Below the pieces are notes generated by a model, which saw only the letters and a list, made by a program, of their open reading frames with translations, ran no database searches and was not told the origin of the DNA. 64,000 bases of DNA from Hyphomicrobiales bacterium. Its GTDB lineage: Bacteria; Pseudomonadota; Alphaproteobacteria; Rhizobiales; Rhizobiaceae. Positions 39,401 through 47,894 of this stretch are shown one piece after another. The DNA lies in the NCBI GenBank assembly GCA_017305935.1, contig JAFKJU010000007.1, positions 1 to 64,000 of the forward strand, in the 5' to 3' direction. Position 1 is the first letter of the stretch. Each line of letters opens with the position of its first letter. The translations under genes and the position numbers were made by a program.

Positions 39401-40673
39401 GGGCACCTCCCCGCCGGCGGAGATCACGGGCGATGGCGGCATAACGGAACGCCATCAAGCACAGGCTGAAGAAGGTCGCCACTGCCGCGCCTTGCGCGCC
39501 CCAAGCCGGGATCAGCGCGGCATTGAGGAGCAGGTTGATGACAGCGGCGGCGAGATTGGTGCGGGCGAGCGCAGCGCTGTAGCCCAGACCGGTGAACAAG
39601 GCCAGCGCCGGCGAAAACGCCGATGTCAGCAGCTTGCCGGCCTGCAGCAGCAGAAAGACGGGCACGGCCGAAAGATAGGCCGCGCCAAAAACCAGCGTAA
39701 CGACATCGCCGGCAAACAGCATCAGCGGCAGGGCGACGAGACCTGTCGCGAACACCTGTGACACCATCGTCAATTTCAGCAGCCGCCATTGCCGGGCTGG
39801 TTCGCGGCTTGCCGCCGCCGCGGCCAGATGCGGCATCAGCAGAATGGTGACGATCTCGCCCGGCAGGCCGGCCATATAGGTGAGCCGCATCGCCACCGCA
39901 TAATCGGCGACCGCGCCGGCTGTCGAGAGCGGGCCGAGCATGACGACATCCAGCCGGTTCAGCAACAGCGCGCTGCCCTGCGCCGCCATCGCCGGCAGGC
40001 CGATGGCAAGCAGCCGTTTCGCATAGCGACGCGGCGGCAGGATCCATGGCCCATGCGGATAGGAAGCGGCATGCCACAGCGCCGGCAGGCCGGCGATCAC
40101 CGCGGCAAGGGTCAGAACGATCAGGGCGGCGGCGGCGGATTTTTCCGGCAACAGGAGAAGGCCTGGCACCAGCACAGCCTGAAACAGGATGCCGTCATGC
40201 ACGAGGCTCCATTCCCGCTGGCCTTCGATGGCGAGCGCTGTCTTTGCCCATTGCCGGATCGCCGCGAAAAAACAGGTGAGCGTCACGGCAAGGATCAATC
40301 CCGTCGTCCCCGTCTCGCGCGCTTCCGGCATCGCCAGCGCCAGCAGGCCGAAGGCGGCGGATGATGGCAAGGCGACAACGAGCGCCAGCAACAGCGCCTG
40401 ATGGTTGCGGGCAAGACGCCGGCGGGCGAGATTGCGGGCATAATGATAGCTGGCCGAAGCCGTCAGGCCGAGCGTGGTGAAGGAAAGGCTGAGCGTGACG
40501 AGACCGGTGACGAAAAACAGAAGGCCGGAAACCTGCCGGTCGAACTGGCGAGCAATGACGATGGAAGCCGCCAGCGCCAGCCCCTTCGACACCGTCAGCA
40601 ACAGGACAAGGCGGATGGCCGAGGCCAGATGCGGCCTCGCCTTTTCCAGCGGCAAGGCGACGGAGAGCGCCAT
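39390..40673 (-). CDS. Wzx-type polysaccharide flippase
   Basis: The 427-residue protein has about twelve membrane helices in the MVF/PST arrangement, beginning HLASAIRLVLLLTVSKGLAL and including a long helical central part with RRYAKRLLAIGLPAMAAQGS. It would flip the lipid-linked repeat unit across the inner membrane. It starts within the same operon, directly after the pyruvyl transferase stop. Confidence 0.88.
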   Translation of the reverse strand: MALSVALPLEKARPHLASAIRLVLLLTVSKGLALAASIVIARQFDRQVSGLLFFVTGLVTLSLSFTTLGLTASASYHYARNLARRRLARNHQALLLALVVALPSSAAFGLLALAMPEARETGTTGLILAVTLTCFFAAIRQWAKTALAIEGQREWSLVHDGILFQAVLVPGLLLLPEKSAAAALIVLTLAAVIAGLPALWHAASYPHGPWILPPRRYAKRLLAIGLPAMAAQGSALLLNRLDVVMLGPLSTAGAVADYAVAMRLTYMAGLPGEIVTILLMPHLAAAAASREPARQWRLLKLTMVSQVFATGLVALPLMLFAGDVVTLVFGAAYLSAVPVFLLLQAGKLLTSAFSPALALFTGLGYSAALARTNLAAAVINLLLNAALIPAWGAQGAAVATFFSLCLMAFRYAAIARDLRRRGGAHAS

Positions 40674-41726
40674 TTACCCCTCCGCCCCGGCCAGCCGGTC
40701 GAAACAGGCGTCCAGTTGTGCACAATTGTTGGCAAAGATACCTTGCCAGGCCTGTCGTCGCGCCGGCAGATCGTCGAGCAGCCTATCGAAGCCGGCGCCG
40801 TTCGCCGGCAGGATGCAATCGGCCATGCCCTGATCGGATAGCAGCGGCGCGATCTTGGCCTCGCCCGGCTGCAGCATGGCGAAAGGCGCACCGCCGCGCG
40901 CGGCGGTGATCAGGAGGACATGCAAGCGATTGCTGACGACGAGCGCGGCCTCGTCGTAAAATGTCATAGCCCGTTCAAAGCGCCCGGTGCTCGAACCAAG
41001 GCAATCGATGGCGGGGATGCCGAGGGCGTCTGCGAGGCTCTTGCAGAAGGATTCGTCCTTCGACACCTGCCAGGTCATGGCCGGCTGGAAGCCTGCGCGG
41101 CGAACCGAGATGACGATGCCCGCCAAGCTCTGAAGCAGAGCCGCCCGATCCTGTCCGGCAACCTCGCGAAAACTCAGGATTGCCCGCCTCGCGTCGGGCC
41201 GCGCCGACCAGGGCAGCTTGAAGGCAAGATCGGGAACGAGCATCGCCTCGATACCCCGTGCGGAAAGTGTGGCGGCAGACAGGGTATCGCGGACGCCGAT
41301 GAGCGCGCCCCGGCGGCTTGCCTGTCGCAGCAAAGTCGCCTTCGAGGCAGACAGGTTCGCGCAGGACGCACCGACCGACGCCAGGCGCAAGGACGGCAAA
41401 GCGGTCATCATCGCCAGCATTCCATCGCGGCGATAATGCGACCTTGTGCCGCCGACATCGCCGCAGGCGGTGAACAGCCAATGGCGGGCGCGGCCGAGGC
41501 CTTTTCGCAGCAGTTTTGTGGCGAACGCGGCGCGATCGTCGTGGCAGACAACGTTTTTCCAGGCCGGACCGAGATGATTGCGGAGATTTGCCAGATACCA
41601 GTCGGGAACGGCATGGCCGAGCGCCAGAACCGGCATGCGCTGCGCCAGCTCCTTCAACAGGATCGCATTGATGATCTCGTCGCCGAGATTGTCGTACTGG
41701 GTCCGGAGTGAGAGCGCAGCCGCCAT
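40674..41726 (-). CDS. Polysaccharide pyruvyl transferase family protein
   Basis: The 350-residue protein has the opening QYDNLGDEIINAILLKELAQ (about 9-28), the PS_pyruv_trans signature GDxxxN, and the late region VVSNRLHVLLITAARGGAPF (about 265-284) with the conserved R-x-H. It should transfer pyruvate from PEP to a sugar of the polysaccharide, adding negative charge. Start 41726 is chosen since it directly precedes this signature and leaves a 7-bp gap to the WcaI-like gene stop. Confidence 0.88.
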   Translation of the reverse strand: MAAALSLRTQYDNLGDEIINAILLKELAQRMPVLALGHAVPDWYLANLRNHLGPAWKNVVCHDDRAAFATKLLRKGLGRARHWLFTACGDVGGTRSHYRRDGMLAMMTALPSLRLASVGASCANLSASKATLLRQASRRGALIGVRDTLSAATLSARGIEAMLVPDLAFKLPWSARPDARRAILSFREVAGQDRAALLQSLAGIVISVRRAGFQPAMTWQVSKDESFCKSLADALGIPAIDCLGSSTGRFERAMTFYDEAALVVSNRLHVLLITAARGGAPFAMLQPGEAKIAPLLSDQGMADCILPANGAGFDRLLDDLPARRQAWQGIFANNCAQLDACFDRLAGAEG

Positions 41727-41733
41727 GGCCGGC

Positions 41734-42996
41734 TCACAACAGGCGGCTGAGCGCGGCAAGACCATCGGCGCGCGACAATTGCCGCGCCCGGTCACGCCGT
41801 GCTTCGGCATCGTCCGGGAGATTGCCGTGTGCGGCGCGGGAAATGGTATGCGCCAAGGCGTCGGCATCGCCGGGCGGTGTCAGGGTGGCGGCCGGGCCGA
41901 GAAACGCGGCCAGTTCCGTTTGCGGTTCGGCGGTGACCAGCAGCGGTTTTCCCGAGGCGAGCATCGCTCCAAGTTTTGAGGGCAGTACCAGGTCGGCGGC
42001 GTCCTTTTCCTGCGGCAGCACATGCAGGTCCGCCATGTTGAGGAAGGCGTTCAGCCGCGCCTGTGGCTGGAAAGGCAGGAAGACGACGGTCGGCAGGTGG
42101 CCATGGCGAGCCTGGAGGGTGGCCTTTGCCGGGCCTTCGCCGGCGATGACGAAGCGGATATGCTTGTTTTCGGACAAGCGTTCAGCGGCATCCATAAGGA
42201 CGGAAAGACCCTGCTTGGCGCCGATGGAGCCGGAGTAGAGGACAACGAAATCATCTTCCGCAAAGCCGAGTTCGGTTCGGTAGGGACTTGGGCCTTCGAG
42301 CGGATAAATGGCGGCGAGATCGACCCAGTTGCGAACCACGCAGAGGCGTTGGGGCGGGACACCCTTGGCGGCCAGGCGTTCGGCCATGCGGCTGGAGATG
42401 GTCAGGACGCGGTCGAAGCGCGGCACGGTCAAGCGCTCGAAGGCAAGCCCCAGCCGTTTCAGCCAGCCGCCGCTCAGATGGCCGACCGCGAAGGCGGCAT
42501 CCACCTCCAGATCCTGAACATGCAGGGCGGCTTTCGCCCCGACCAACCACGCCGCCAATTGCGCGGCGGGGGCAGCAAGCAGCGTCGGCTCGATGCAGAG
42601 CACGGTGTGCGGCCGATGCCGCAGAATATGCCAGAGCGCCAGCGGCGCGGAACTCATCGCGAAGGAAAGCGGGGCGATCAGCCTCCAGACGCCCTTCATC
42701 GGGCGGCGCAGGAACAGCGGGGCGCGCAGCACCCGCACGCCGTTCTCGACAGTGGCCGAATAACGGTTGCGATAGCCGGGCTGCACGGACCAGTCGGGAT
42801 AATGCGGCGGAGTCGTGATGACGGTGACATTCGCACCGGAGGCGGCGAGATGATCGGCGATTTCGCCAGTATAGCGGCCGACGCCGACGAATTCCGGCGC
42901 ATGGTTCATGGCATAGATCAGGATGCGGCGCGCCGAAACGGCGGCGGTGCGCGCCTGGCTGGACTTTCTCAAGCTGTCGCCGAAGACCAAGCTCAT
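41734..42996 (-). CDS. WcaI-like GT4 glycosyltransferase
   Basis: The 420-residue protein has RILIYAMNHAPEFVGVGRYT (about 24-43) and GEIADHLAASGANVTVITTP, then PPHYPDW and RNRYSATVENGVRVLRAPLF, which are the WcaI marks, and a GT-B donor domain with VLYSGSIGAKQGLSVLMDAA and VLPQEKDAADLVLPSKLGAM. WcaI is proposed to add fucose in colanic acid synthesis, which fits the adjacent GDP-fucose synthase. ATG overlaps the fcl-like stop by 4 bp. Confidence 0.9.
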   Translation of the reverse strand: MSLVFGDSLRKSSQARTAAVSARRILIYAMNHAPEFVGVGRYTGEIADHLAASGANVTVITTPPHYPDWSVQPGYRNRYSATVENGVRVLRAPLFLRRPMKGVWRLIAPLSFAMSSAPLALWHILRHRPHTVLCIEPTLLAAPAAQLAAWLVGAKAALHVQDLEVDAAFAVGHLSGGWLKRLGLAFERLTVPRFDRVLTISSRMAERLAAKGVPPQRLCVVRNWVDLAAIYPLEGPSPYRTELGFAEDDFVVLYSGSIGAKQGLSVLMDAAERLSENKHIRFVIAGEGPAKATLQARHGHLPTVVFLPFQPQARLNAFLNMADLHVLPQEKDAADLVLPSKLGAMLASGKPLLVTAEPQTELAAFLGPAATLTPPGDADALAHTISRAAHGNLPDDAEARRDRARQLSRADGLAALSRLL

Positions 42997-43952
42997 GCCG
43001 CATCCTCCAGACGGCGCTCGCGATAATCGCCGCGCAGGAAACAATGATAGGTCTCCTCTATGCCAGCTTCCAATCCGATGCGCGGCGCCCAGCCGAGCCC
43101 ACGCAGCCGCGCGCTGTCCATCAGCTTGCGCGGCGTGCCGTCCGGCCTGGTGGAATCGAGGAAGATCGAGCCCGTGAAGCCGACGACCTTGCAGACCAGC
43201 CGCGCCAGGTCGAGAATGGCGATATCCTCGCCGGCGCCGACATTGACCGGGGCCTCGCCGGAATATCCGCGCATCAGGTGCACACAGGCATCGGCACAAT
43301 CGTCGACATGCAGGAATTCCCGACGCGGCGTGCCGCTGCCCCACAGGTTCATCTCGCGGGCGCCGGCGCGCTTGGCCTCATGAGCCTTGCGGATCAGGGC
43401 CGGCAGCACATGGCTGCTCTGCAGGTCGAAATTGTCGCCGGGGCCGTAGAGATTGGTCGGCATGGCAGCGATGAAATCCGCACCATATTGCCGGCGATAG
43501 GCCTGGCATAGCTTGATGCCGGCGATCTTGGCGATCGCATACCATTCGTTGGTCGGCTCCAGCGCGCCGCTCATCAGCGCCTCCTCGGCGATCGGCTGGG
43601 CGGCAAGTTTCGGATAGATGCAGGAGGAGCCGAGAAACAACAGCTTGCCGACGCCGGCGCGATGCGCGGCCTGGATGACGTTGGTTTCCAGCGCGAGGTT
43701 GTCGTAGAGAAAATCGGCGGGGTAGCGCTCGTTGGCGAGAATGCCGCCGACTCGGGCTGCGGCCAGGAACACGGCATCCGGCCGCTGACTTTGCATCCAG
43801 CGCTCGACATCGGCCTGTCGGCGCAGGTCGAGTTCCTCCCGCGTCGCGGTCAGAACCTCGCAGCCTTCGCAGGCCAGGCGCCGGACGATGGCCGATCCGA
43901 CCATGCCGCGATGCCCGGCGACATAGATGCGCTTTCCCTTGAGCCGCTCCAT
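42993..43952 (-). CDS. fcl: GDP-L-fucose synthase
   Basis: The 319-residue protein begins MERLKGKRIYVAGHRGMVGS with the GxxGxxG NADP site, followed by FLAAARVGGILANERYPADF, LGSSCIYPKLAAQPI, and the catalytic EWYAIAKIAGIKLC with Ser in GSSCIYP, Tyr and Lys in YAIAK. It epimerises and reduces GDP-4-keto-6-deoxymannose to GDP-L-fucose. The preceding enzyme, GDP-mannose 4,6-dehydratase, is not in the window. It is the promoter-proximal gene of the eight-gene leftward operon. Confidence 0.94.
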   Translation of the reverse strand: MERLKGKRIYVAGHRGMVGSAIVRRLACEGCEVLTATREELDLRRQADVERWMQSQRPDAVFLAAARVGGILANERYPADFLYDNLALETNVIQAAHRAGVGKLLFLGSSCIYPKLAAQPIAEEALMSGALEPTNEWYAIAKIAGIKLCQAYRRQYGADFIAAMPTNLYGPGDNFDLQSSHVLPALIRKAHEAKRAGAREMNLWGSGTPRREFLHVDDCADACVHLMRGYSGEAPVNVGAGEDIAILDLARLVCKVVGFTGSIFLDSTRPDGTPRKLMDSARLRGLGWAPRIGLEAGIEETYHCFLRGDYRERRLEDAA

Positions 43953-44476
43953 CAGACCTTCGTCCTCCGCTGCCGAAGCCACGAAAAACGGTCGATCTCC
44001 TGTAGGCGCCATGCGCCCATGTCGGGAATTTTAACGACTGATGGTTTGTATCGATCGATCATAGACATTCCGGCCTCCTTGGAGGTTCAGACCGACATGG
44101 CCACAGTTCCGACATGATTAATGCATGGTGAAGAACAAGAATCAATCCGTTTAAGCATAGATAAATAAACGATAATTTTTTCAGAATGAAGGTTTTACCG
44201 TAGGTTGAGAGCGCCACGGCTCCGGCACCTTCCCGCATTCGCCGGAATCCCCTGAAACCATGAGGGACAATCATCGGTAGGCGATCGCGGATTTAAGGAG
44301 GCGATCGGATTGACAATCGTCAATACACTTAAAAGATGTATCCATGAAATAGCTCCGACCTTCGTTTTCGCTCGCCATGATGGGAGCAAGATTGTGGATG
44401 ACAGCAGACTTCACTACGCTCGCGCGGGCGTTTCTGCGACGGGTTGGCGAGCGTCAGACATTCAGCGAGGCAGACA
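43953..44476. promoter_or_regulatory. Divergent control region of EPS operon and two-component genes
   Basis: This 524-bp stretch has no supportable gene. It is more AT-rich than its surroundings (notably 44120-44200) and includes a perfect inverted repeat ATTGAC-AATC-GTCAAT (44309-44324), directly followed by ACACTTAAAAGATGT, which resembles the inverted repeat at 29762-29776. Promoters for the leftward polysaccharide operon and the rightward regulator gene must lie here. Confidence 0.45.
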
Positions 44477-45154
44477 ATGCGCATATTGTTGATCGAGGAC
44501 GATCCGGTGCTGGGCGAGGCCCTGCGCGACCATGTCGCCGGCCAGGGGCATGCGGTGGACTGGATGCAGACGCTGGGCGATGCACGCGATGCCCTGCGCG
44601 TCGTCGATTACGCGCTGATCCTGCTCGACCTGCGCCTGCCCGACGGCAGCGGCATCGATTTCCTGCGGGCGCTGCGGCGGCGCAGCGATGCGAGGCCGGT
44701 CATCATCCTCACCGCCCATGACCAGATCTCCGACCGCATCGAGGGGCTGAACAGCGGCGCCGACGATTATCTCGTCAAGCCGTTCGATCTCGGCGAATTG
44801 ACGGCGCGCATTCTCGCCGTCAGCCGCCGGGCGGGCGGCAACGTCGCGCCTGTCCTCGCCTTCGGCGATTTTCGCATCAACCGCGCCGACCGGCAGATCG
44901 TGGCCGGCCAGGACGAGGTCAGCCTTTCCGGGCGCGAATGGGCGGTGCTCGATGTTTTGATCGCCCGGCCGGGCGCCATCGTCTCCAAGGGGCAGATCGA
45001 GGAAGCGCTCTATGCCTTCGGCTCCGAGATCGAAAGCAACACCGTCGAAGTCTATGTCAGCCGGCTGCGTAAGAAACTTGGCAGGCAAGCCATTCTCACG
45101 CTGCGCGGCGTCGGCTACAAGATGAGCGAAACCTGCGGCGGATCGGCTGCCTGA
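44477..45154 (+). CDS. OmpR-family response regulator (QseB/TctD-like)
   Basis: The 225-residue protein begins MRILLIEDDPVLGEALRDHV; Asp 51 in LILLDLRLPDGSG is the phosphoacceptor and Lys 101 in DDYLVKPF the switch lysine. The C-terminal winged helix (LSGREWAVLDVLIARPGAIV to RKKLGRQAILTLRGVGYKMS) binds DNA. It is paired with the histidine kinase at 45206. The nearby, convergent eptA operon is a plausible target, as in PmrAB/QseBC-type systems, but no binding site is proven. Confidence 0.93.
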   Translation: MRILLIEDDPVLGEALRDHVAGQGHAVDWMQTLGDARDALRVVDYALILLDLRLPDGSGIDFLRALRRRSDARPVIILTAHDQISDRIEGLNSGADDYLVKPFDLGELTARILAVSRRAGGNVAPVLAFGDFRINRADRQIVAGQDEVSLSGREWAVLDVLIARPGAIVSKGQIEEALYAFGSEIESNTVEVYVSRLRKKLGRQAILTLRGVGYKMSETCGGSAA

Positions 45155-45205
45155 GCCGCGACCGCCAGGCATGCCGGTCGGGGATGCGAGAACAATGGAG
45201 AGCCG

Positions 45206-46528
45206 ATGACACGGCAGTTGATCGCCTGGCTGATCGCGGCGCTGACCGGCTTCTGGCTGCTCGCCGCCGGTCTTGGCGCCTTCGTCATGCGTGAGGAATT
45301 CGACGAGATTTTTGACGGCTCGTTGCAGGAAACCGCCCAGCGGCTGATGCCGCTGATGGTTGACGATCTCGCCAAACGGATCGGTTCGCCGGAGACGCGC
45401 AGACTGGACGAGCAGGCGCTGGAAAACGAGGAGGAATATCTCGTCTACCAGGTTCGCGACCAGAGCGGCGCAGTGGTGCTGCGCTCGCGCGATGCACCGG
45501 CGGCGCCTTTCTCCGCGCCTCTGGTCACCGGCTTTTTTCAGGACCGGACCTACCGTTTCTACAGTGCCGCCAATACCGAGGGCACGCTCTTCATCCAGGT
45601 GGCGGATGCGCTTGCCAATCGTCAGGAAGCGGTGACGGAGGGCGCCACGGCGCTGCTCATCCCGCTTGCGGTGCTGATCCCGGTCAGCGCTGGGCTGATC
45701 ATGATCATCGTGCGCCGGGCGTTGAGGCCGGTTGCGGATCTGCGCCAGGCGATCGAACGCAAGGACGGCGGCAACATGGCCCCGATCCCGCTGACCGGCC
45801 TGCCGCAGGAACTCGCCTCCATCGGCCGTTCGGTCAACCTGCTGCTCGGCCGGCTGGAGGCTGCCTTCGAGGCGGAGCGCGAATTCACCGCCAACAGCGC
45901 CCATGAATTGCGTACCCCGATCGCCGGTGCGTTGGCGCAGACGCAATTGCTGATCTCGCTGCTGCGGGAGGACGGCCCGCGCCGCCGCGCCGAGCAGATC
46001 GAGGCCTCACTGGTCAAGCTGGTGCATCTGGCGGAAAAGCTGCTGCAGCTTGCCCGCGCCGATGCCGGCATCGGCTCCAGCGCGGCGATGACCGACCTGA
46101 CGCCGGTGCTCGACGTCGTCATCGACGATTTCGAACGGCAGGGCGCCAGCGAAAACCGCATCCTCTACCGCCGGCCGGCGGATCTTCGCCTCGTCGGCCC
46201 TTACAACGAGGACGCCTTCGCCATCGTCGTGCGCAACCTGATCGAAAACGCCCTGCGCCATGGCCGCGCCGATACGCCGGTCGAGGTGGAGGCCTCGAAC
46301 GGCGCCATCGCCATCCGCAACCACTGCCCAGCGCTGACCGTCGATGAACTGGACACCATCCGCCAGCGTTTCGGTCGCGGCAAGACACGCGCCACCGGCA
46401 CCGGCCTCGGTCTGTCGATCGTCGACCGGATGCTGGCGCATATGCAGGCGCGGCTCGATTTGCGCTCGCCGGCACCCGGGCGCGAGGATGGCTTCGAAGC
46501 ACGAATCCTCTTCGACCGCACCGCGTGA
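45206..46528 (+). CDS. Sensor histidine kinase (QseC/TctE-like)
   Basis: The 440-residue protein has membrane helices at about 5-27 and 147-169 framing a periplasmic sensor of roughly 120 residues, a HAMP-like linker, His 233 in NSAHELRTPIAGAL, an N box (NLIENALRHG), and a G box (GTGLGLSIVDRML). The sensor part is of the 2CSK_N type seen in QseC and TctE. It follows the regulator gene by 51 bp and presumably phosphorylates it. Confidence 0.92.
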   Translation: MTRQLIAWLIAALTGFWLLAAGLGAFVMREEFDEIFDGSLQETAQRLMPLMVDDLAKRIGSPETRRLDEQALENEEEYLVYQVRDQSGAVVLRSRDAPAAPFSAPLVTGFFQDRTYRFYSAANTEGTLFIQVADALANRQEAVTEGATALLIPLAVLIPVSAGLIMIIVRRALRPVADLRQAIERKDGGNMAPIPLTGLPQELASIGRSVNLLLGRLEAAFEAEREFTANSAHELRTPIAGALAQTQLLISLLREDGPRRRAEQIEASLVKLVHLAEKLLQLARADAGIGSSAAMTDLTPVLDVVIDDFERQGASENRILYRRPADLRLVGPYNEDAFAIVVRNLIENALRHGRADTPVEVEASNGAIAIRNHCPALTVDELDTIRQRFGRGKTRATGTGLGLSIVDRMLAHMQARLDLRSPAPGREDGFEARILFDRTA

Positions 46529-46558
46529 CGGCCAGGCCGATGTGACTTTGCGGGCGAT

Positions 46559-47623
46559 TCAGCCCGTTTCCTCGTCCAGCGCCGCTTCGCCCGCGGCCAC
46601 CCGGTCGATATCCTCGCTGATGCCGTAATAGCGCTCCAGCATTTCCCAGCTTTCGTCCATGGCGAAGGTGCTCGAAATGTAAGGCAAGGCGATATGGCCA
46701 TAAAAGACCGATAGCTGCCGCTCGGCCCTGGATTCGGGCTGGCCGGCAATGCGGGCGGTATAGAGAACGGACACCAGACCGGTGCGATCAGAGCCGGCCC
46801 GGCAATGGATGAGGATCGGCTTCGGCGCATCCTTGAGGAGCGCGACGATCTCGTCGGCCCGCGCCGGCGTCAGTTCCTCGCCGGAACTCATCGCGAAATC
46901 GATGTGGCGCACGTTCAGCCGCGCGGCGGTGGCGACTTCCTGCTTGTACCAGTCCTGTGCGCTGGGGCCACGCAGGTTGACCACCGTGCGGATGCCATGC
47001 GTGACGATGTAGCGTTCCAGCCGATGCGCCGTCGGCTGGCCGGAGCGGTATAGCTCGCCTTCGATCACGGTGTGGAAATTACCGGATATCTGCAGATAGC
47101 CGAGATAGCCGCCCATCGTCACCGCCACGGCCAGGGGTATGGCGACTATCGGACGATTGACGCTGAGGTACCCGCGCAGCCGCGCCCAGGCGCCTCGTCT
47201 TGCAGGCTGCGGTTCAGCGGCAGCCTTGCATCGCGGCGGTGGTTCGGCCGCCGCGATTCGGCCGGCGAACGGCCGGTCTGCGGAAAGCCGGCGGACCCTC
47301 AAGGCAAGCTCCCGCAGGTGAAAGGGTTTGGCCAGATAGTCGTCGGCGCCGGCGCGCAGGCAATCCAGCCGCCTGCGCACATCGTTGACGGACGAAACCA
47401 CGATCAGCGGCGTCGTCACGCCGCACGCCCGGATTTCGGCGATGAAGGCCAGTCCTTCGCCATCGGGCAATTGCAGGTCGAGGATGACCACGTCGCAACT
47501 GGCAAGTGCCGCCCGGCCCTCGGCCAGTGTCTTTGCCCAGAAGACATCCTCTCCGGCCGCTGTCAGGTGACTGCATACCGCCTCCCCGATGGTTTCGTCA
47601 TCTTCGATCAACAGCACGGACAT
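46559..47623 (-). CDS. Receiver domain - membrane helix - dual-specificity phosphatase fusion
   Basis: The 354-residue protein starts with a full receiver domain: MSVLLIEDDETIGEA, phosphoacceptor Asp 49 in VVILDLQLPDGEG and Lys 99 in DDYLAKPF. A basic linker (about 120-155) leads to one membrane helix (about 158-178), then a tyrosine/dual-specificity phosphatase domain with the CX5R loop HCRAGSDRTG (Cys 274, Arg 280). With one helix the receiver would be cytosolic and the phosphatase periplasmic. Stand-alone rhizobial phosphatases of this type exist next to phosphoethanolamine transferases; the receiver fusion is unusual. It is the last gene of the eptA operon. Confidence 0.88.
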   Translation of the reverse strand: MSVLLIEDDETIGEAVCSHLTAAGEDVFWAKTLAEGRAALASCDVVILDLQLPDGEGLAFIAEIRACGVTTPLIVVSSVNDVRRRLDCLRAGADDYLAKPFHLRELALRVRRLSADRPFAGRIAAAEPPPRCKAAAEPQPARRGAWARLRGYLSVNRPIVAIPLAVAVTMGGYLGYLQISGNFHTVIEGELYRSGQPTAHRLERYIVTHGIRTVVNLRGPSAQDWYKQEVATAARLNVRHIDFAMSSGEELTPARADEIVALLKDAPKPILIHCRAGSDRTGLVSVLYTARIAGQPESRAERQLSVFYGHIALPYISSTFAMDESWEMLERYYGISEDIDRVAAGEAALDEETG

Positions 47624-47708
47624 GGGACACCTCGTACATTACCGTCGATCCATGACTGCCCAAGCTGACAGACGCCTGAAACCGACGCGGGAAGGGAAAA
47701 TACCGGGA

Positions 47709-47894
47709 TCAGCCGGCAAGACGCTCGGGCGCGAAAAGCGGCGGGCGCGGCTGCGGCTCCGTCCGTGTCCGCTCGACCGCGATCAGGCTGAGTGCGAGCA
47801 ACAGCAGCGCGGCGAAATAGACGACCGGGCCAGGCCGGCAGCGAAACCTCGACTGGCGAGAACGGGTGCGGATGCTCACGATGTCAGCCGTCAC
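47709..47894 (-). CDS. Small membrane protein in the eptA operon
   Basis: The 61-residue product begins MTADIVSIRTRSRQSRFRCR; a basic N-terminus precedes one helix (VVYFAALLLLALSLIAV, about 24-40) and a proline-rich tail, so the N-terminus is probably cytosolic. Its ATG overlaps the eptA stop by 4 bp. It lies between eptA and the receiver-phosphatase gene and may modulate either; function unknown. Confidence 0.68.
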   Translation of the reverse strand: MTADIVSIRTRSRQSRFRCRPGPVVYFAALLLLALSLIAVERTRTEPQPRPPLFAPERLAG

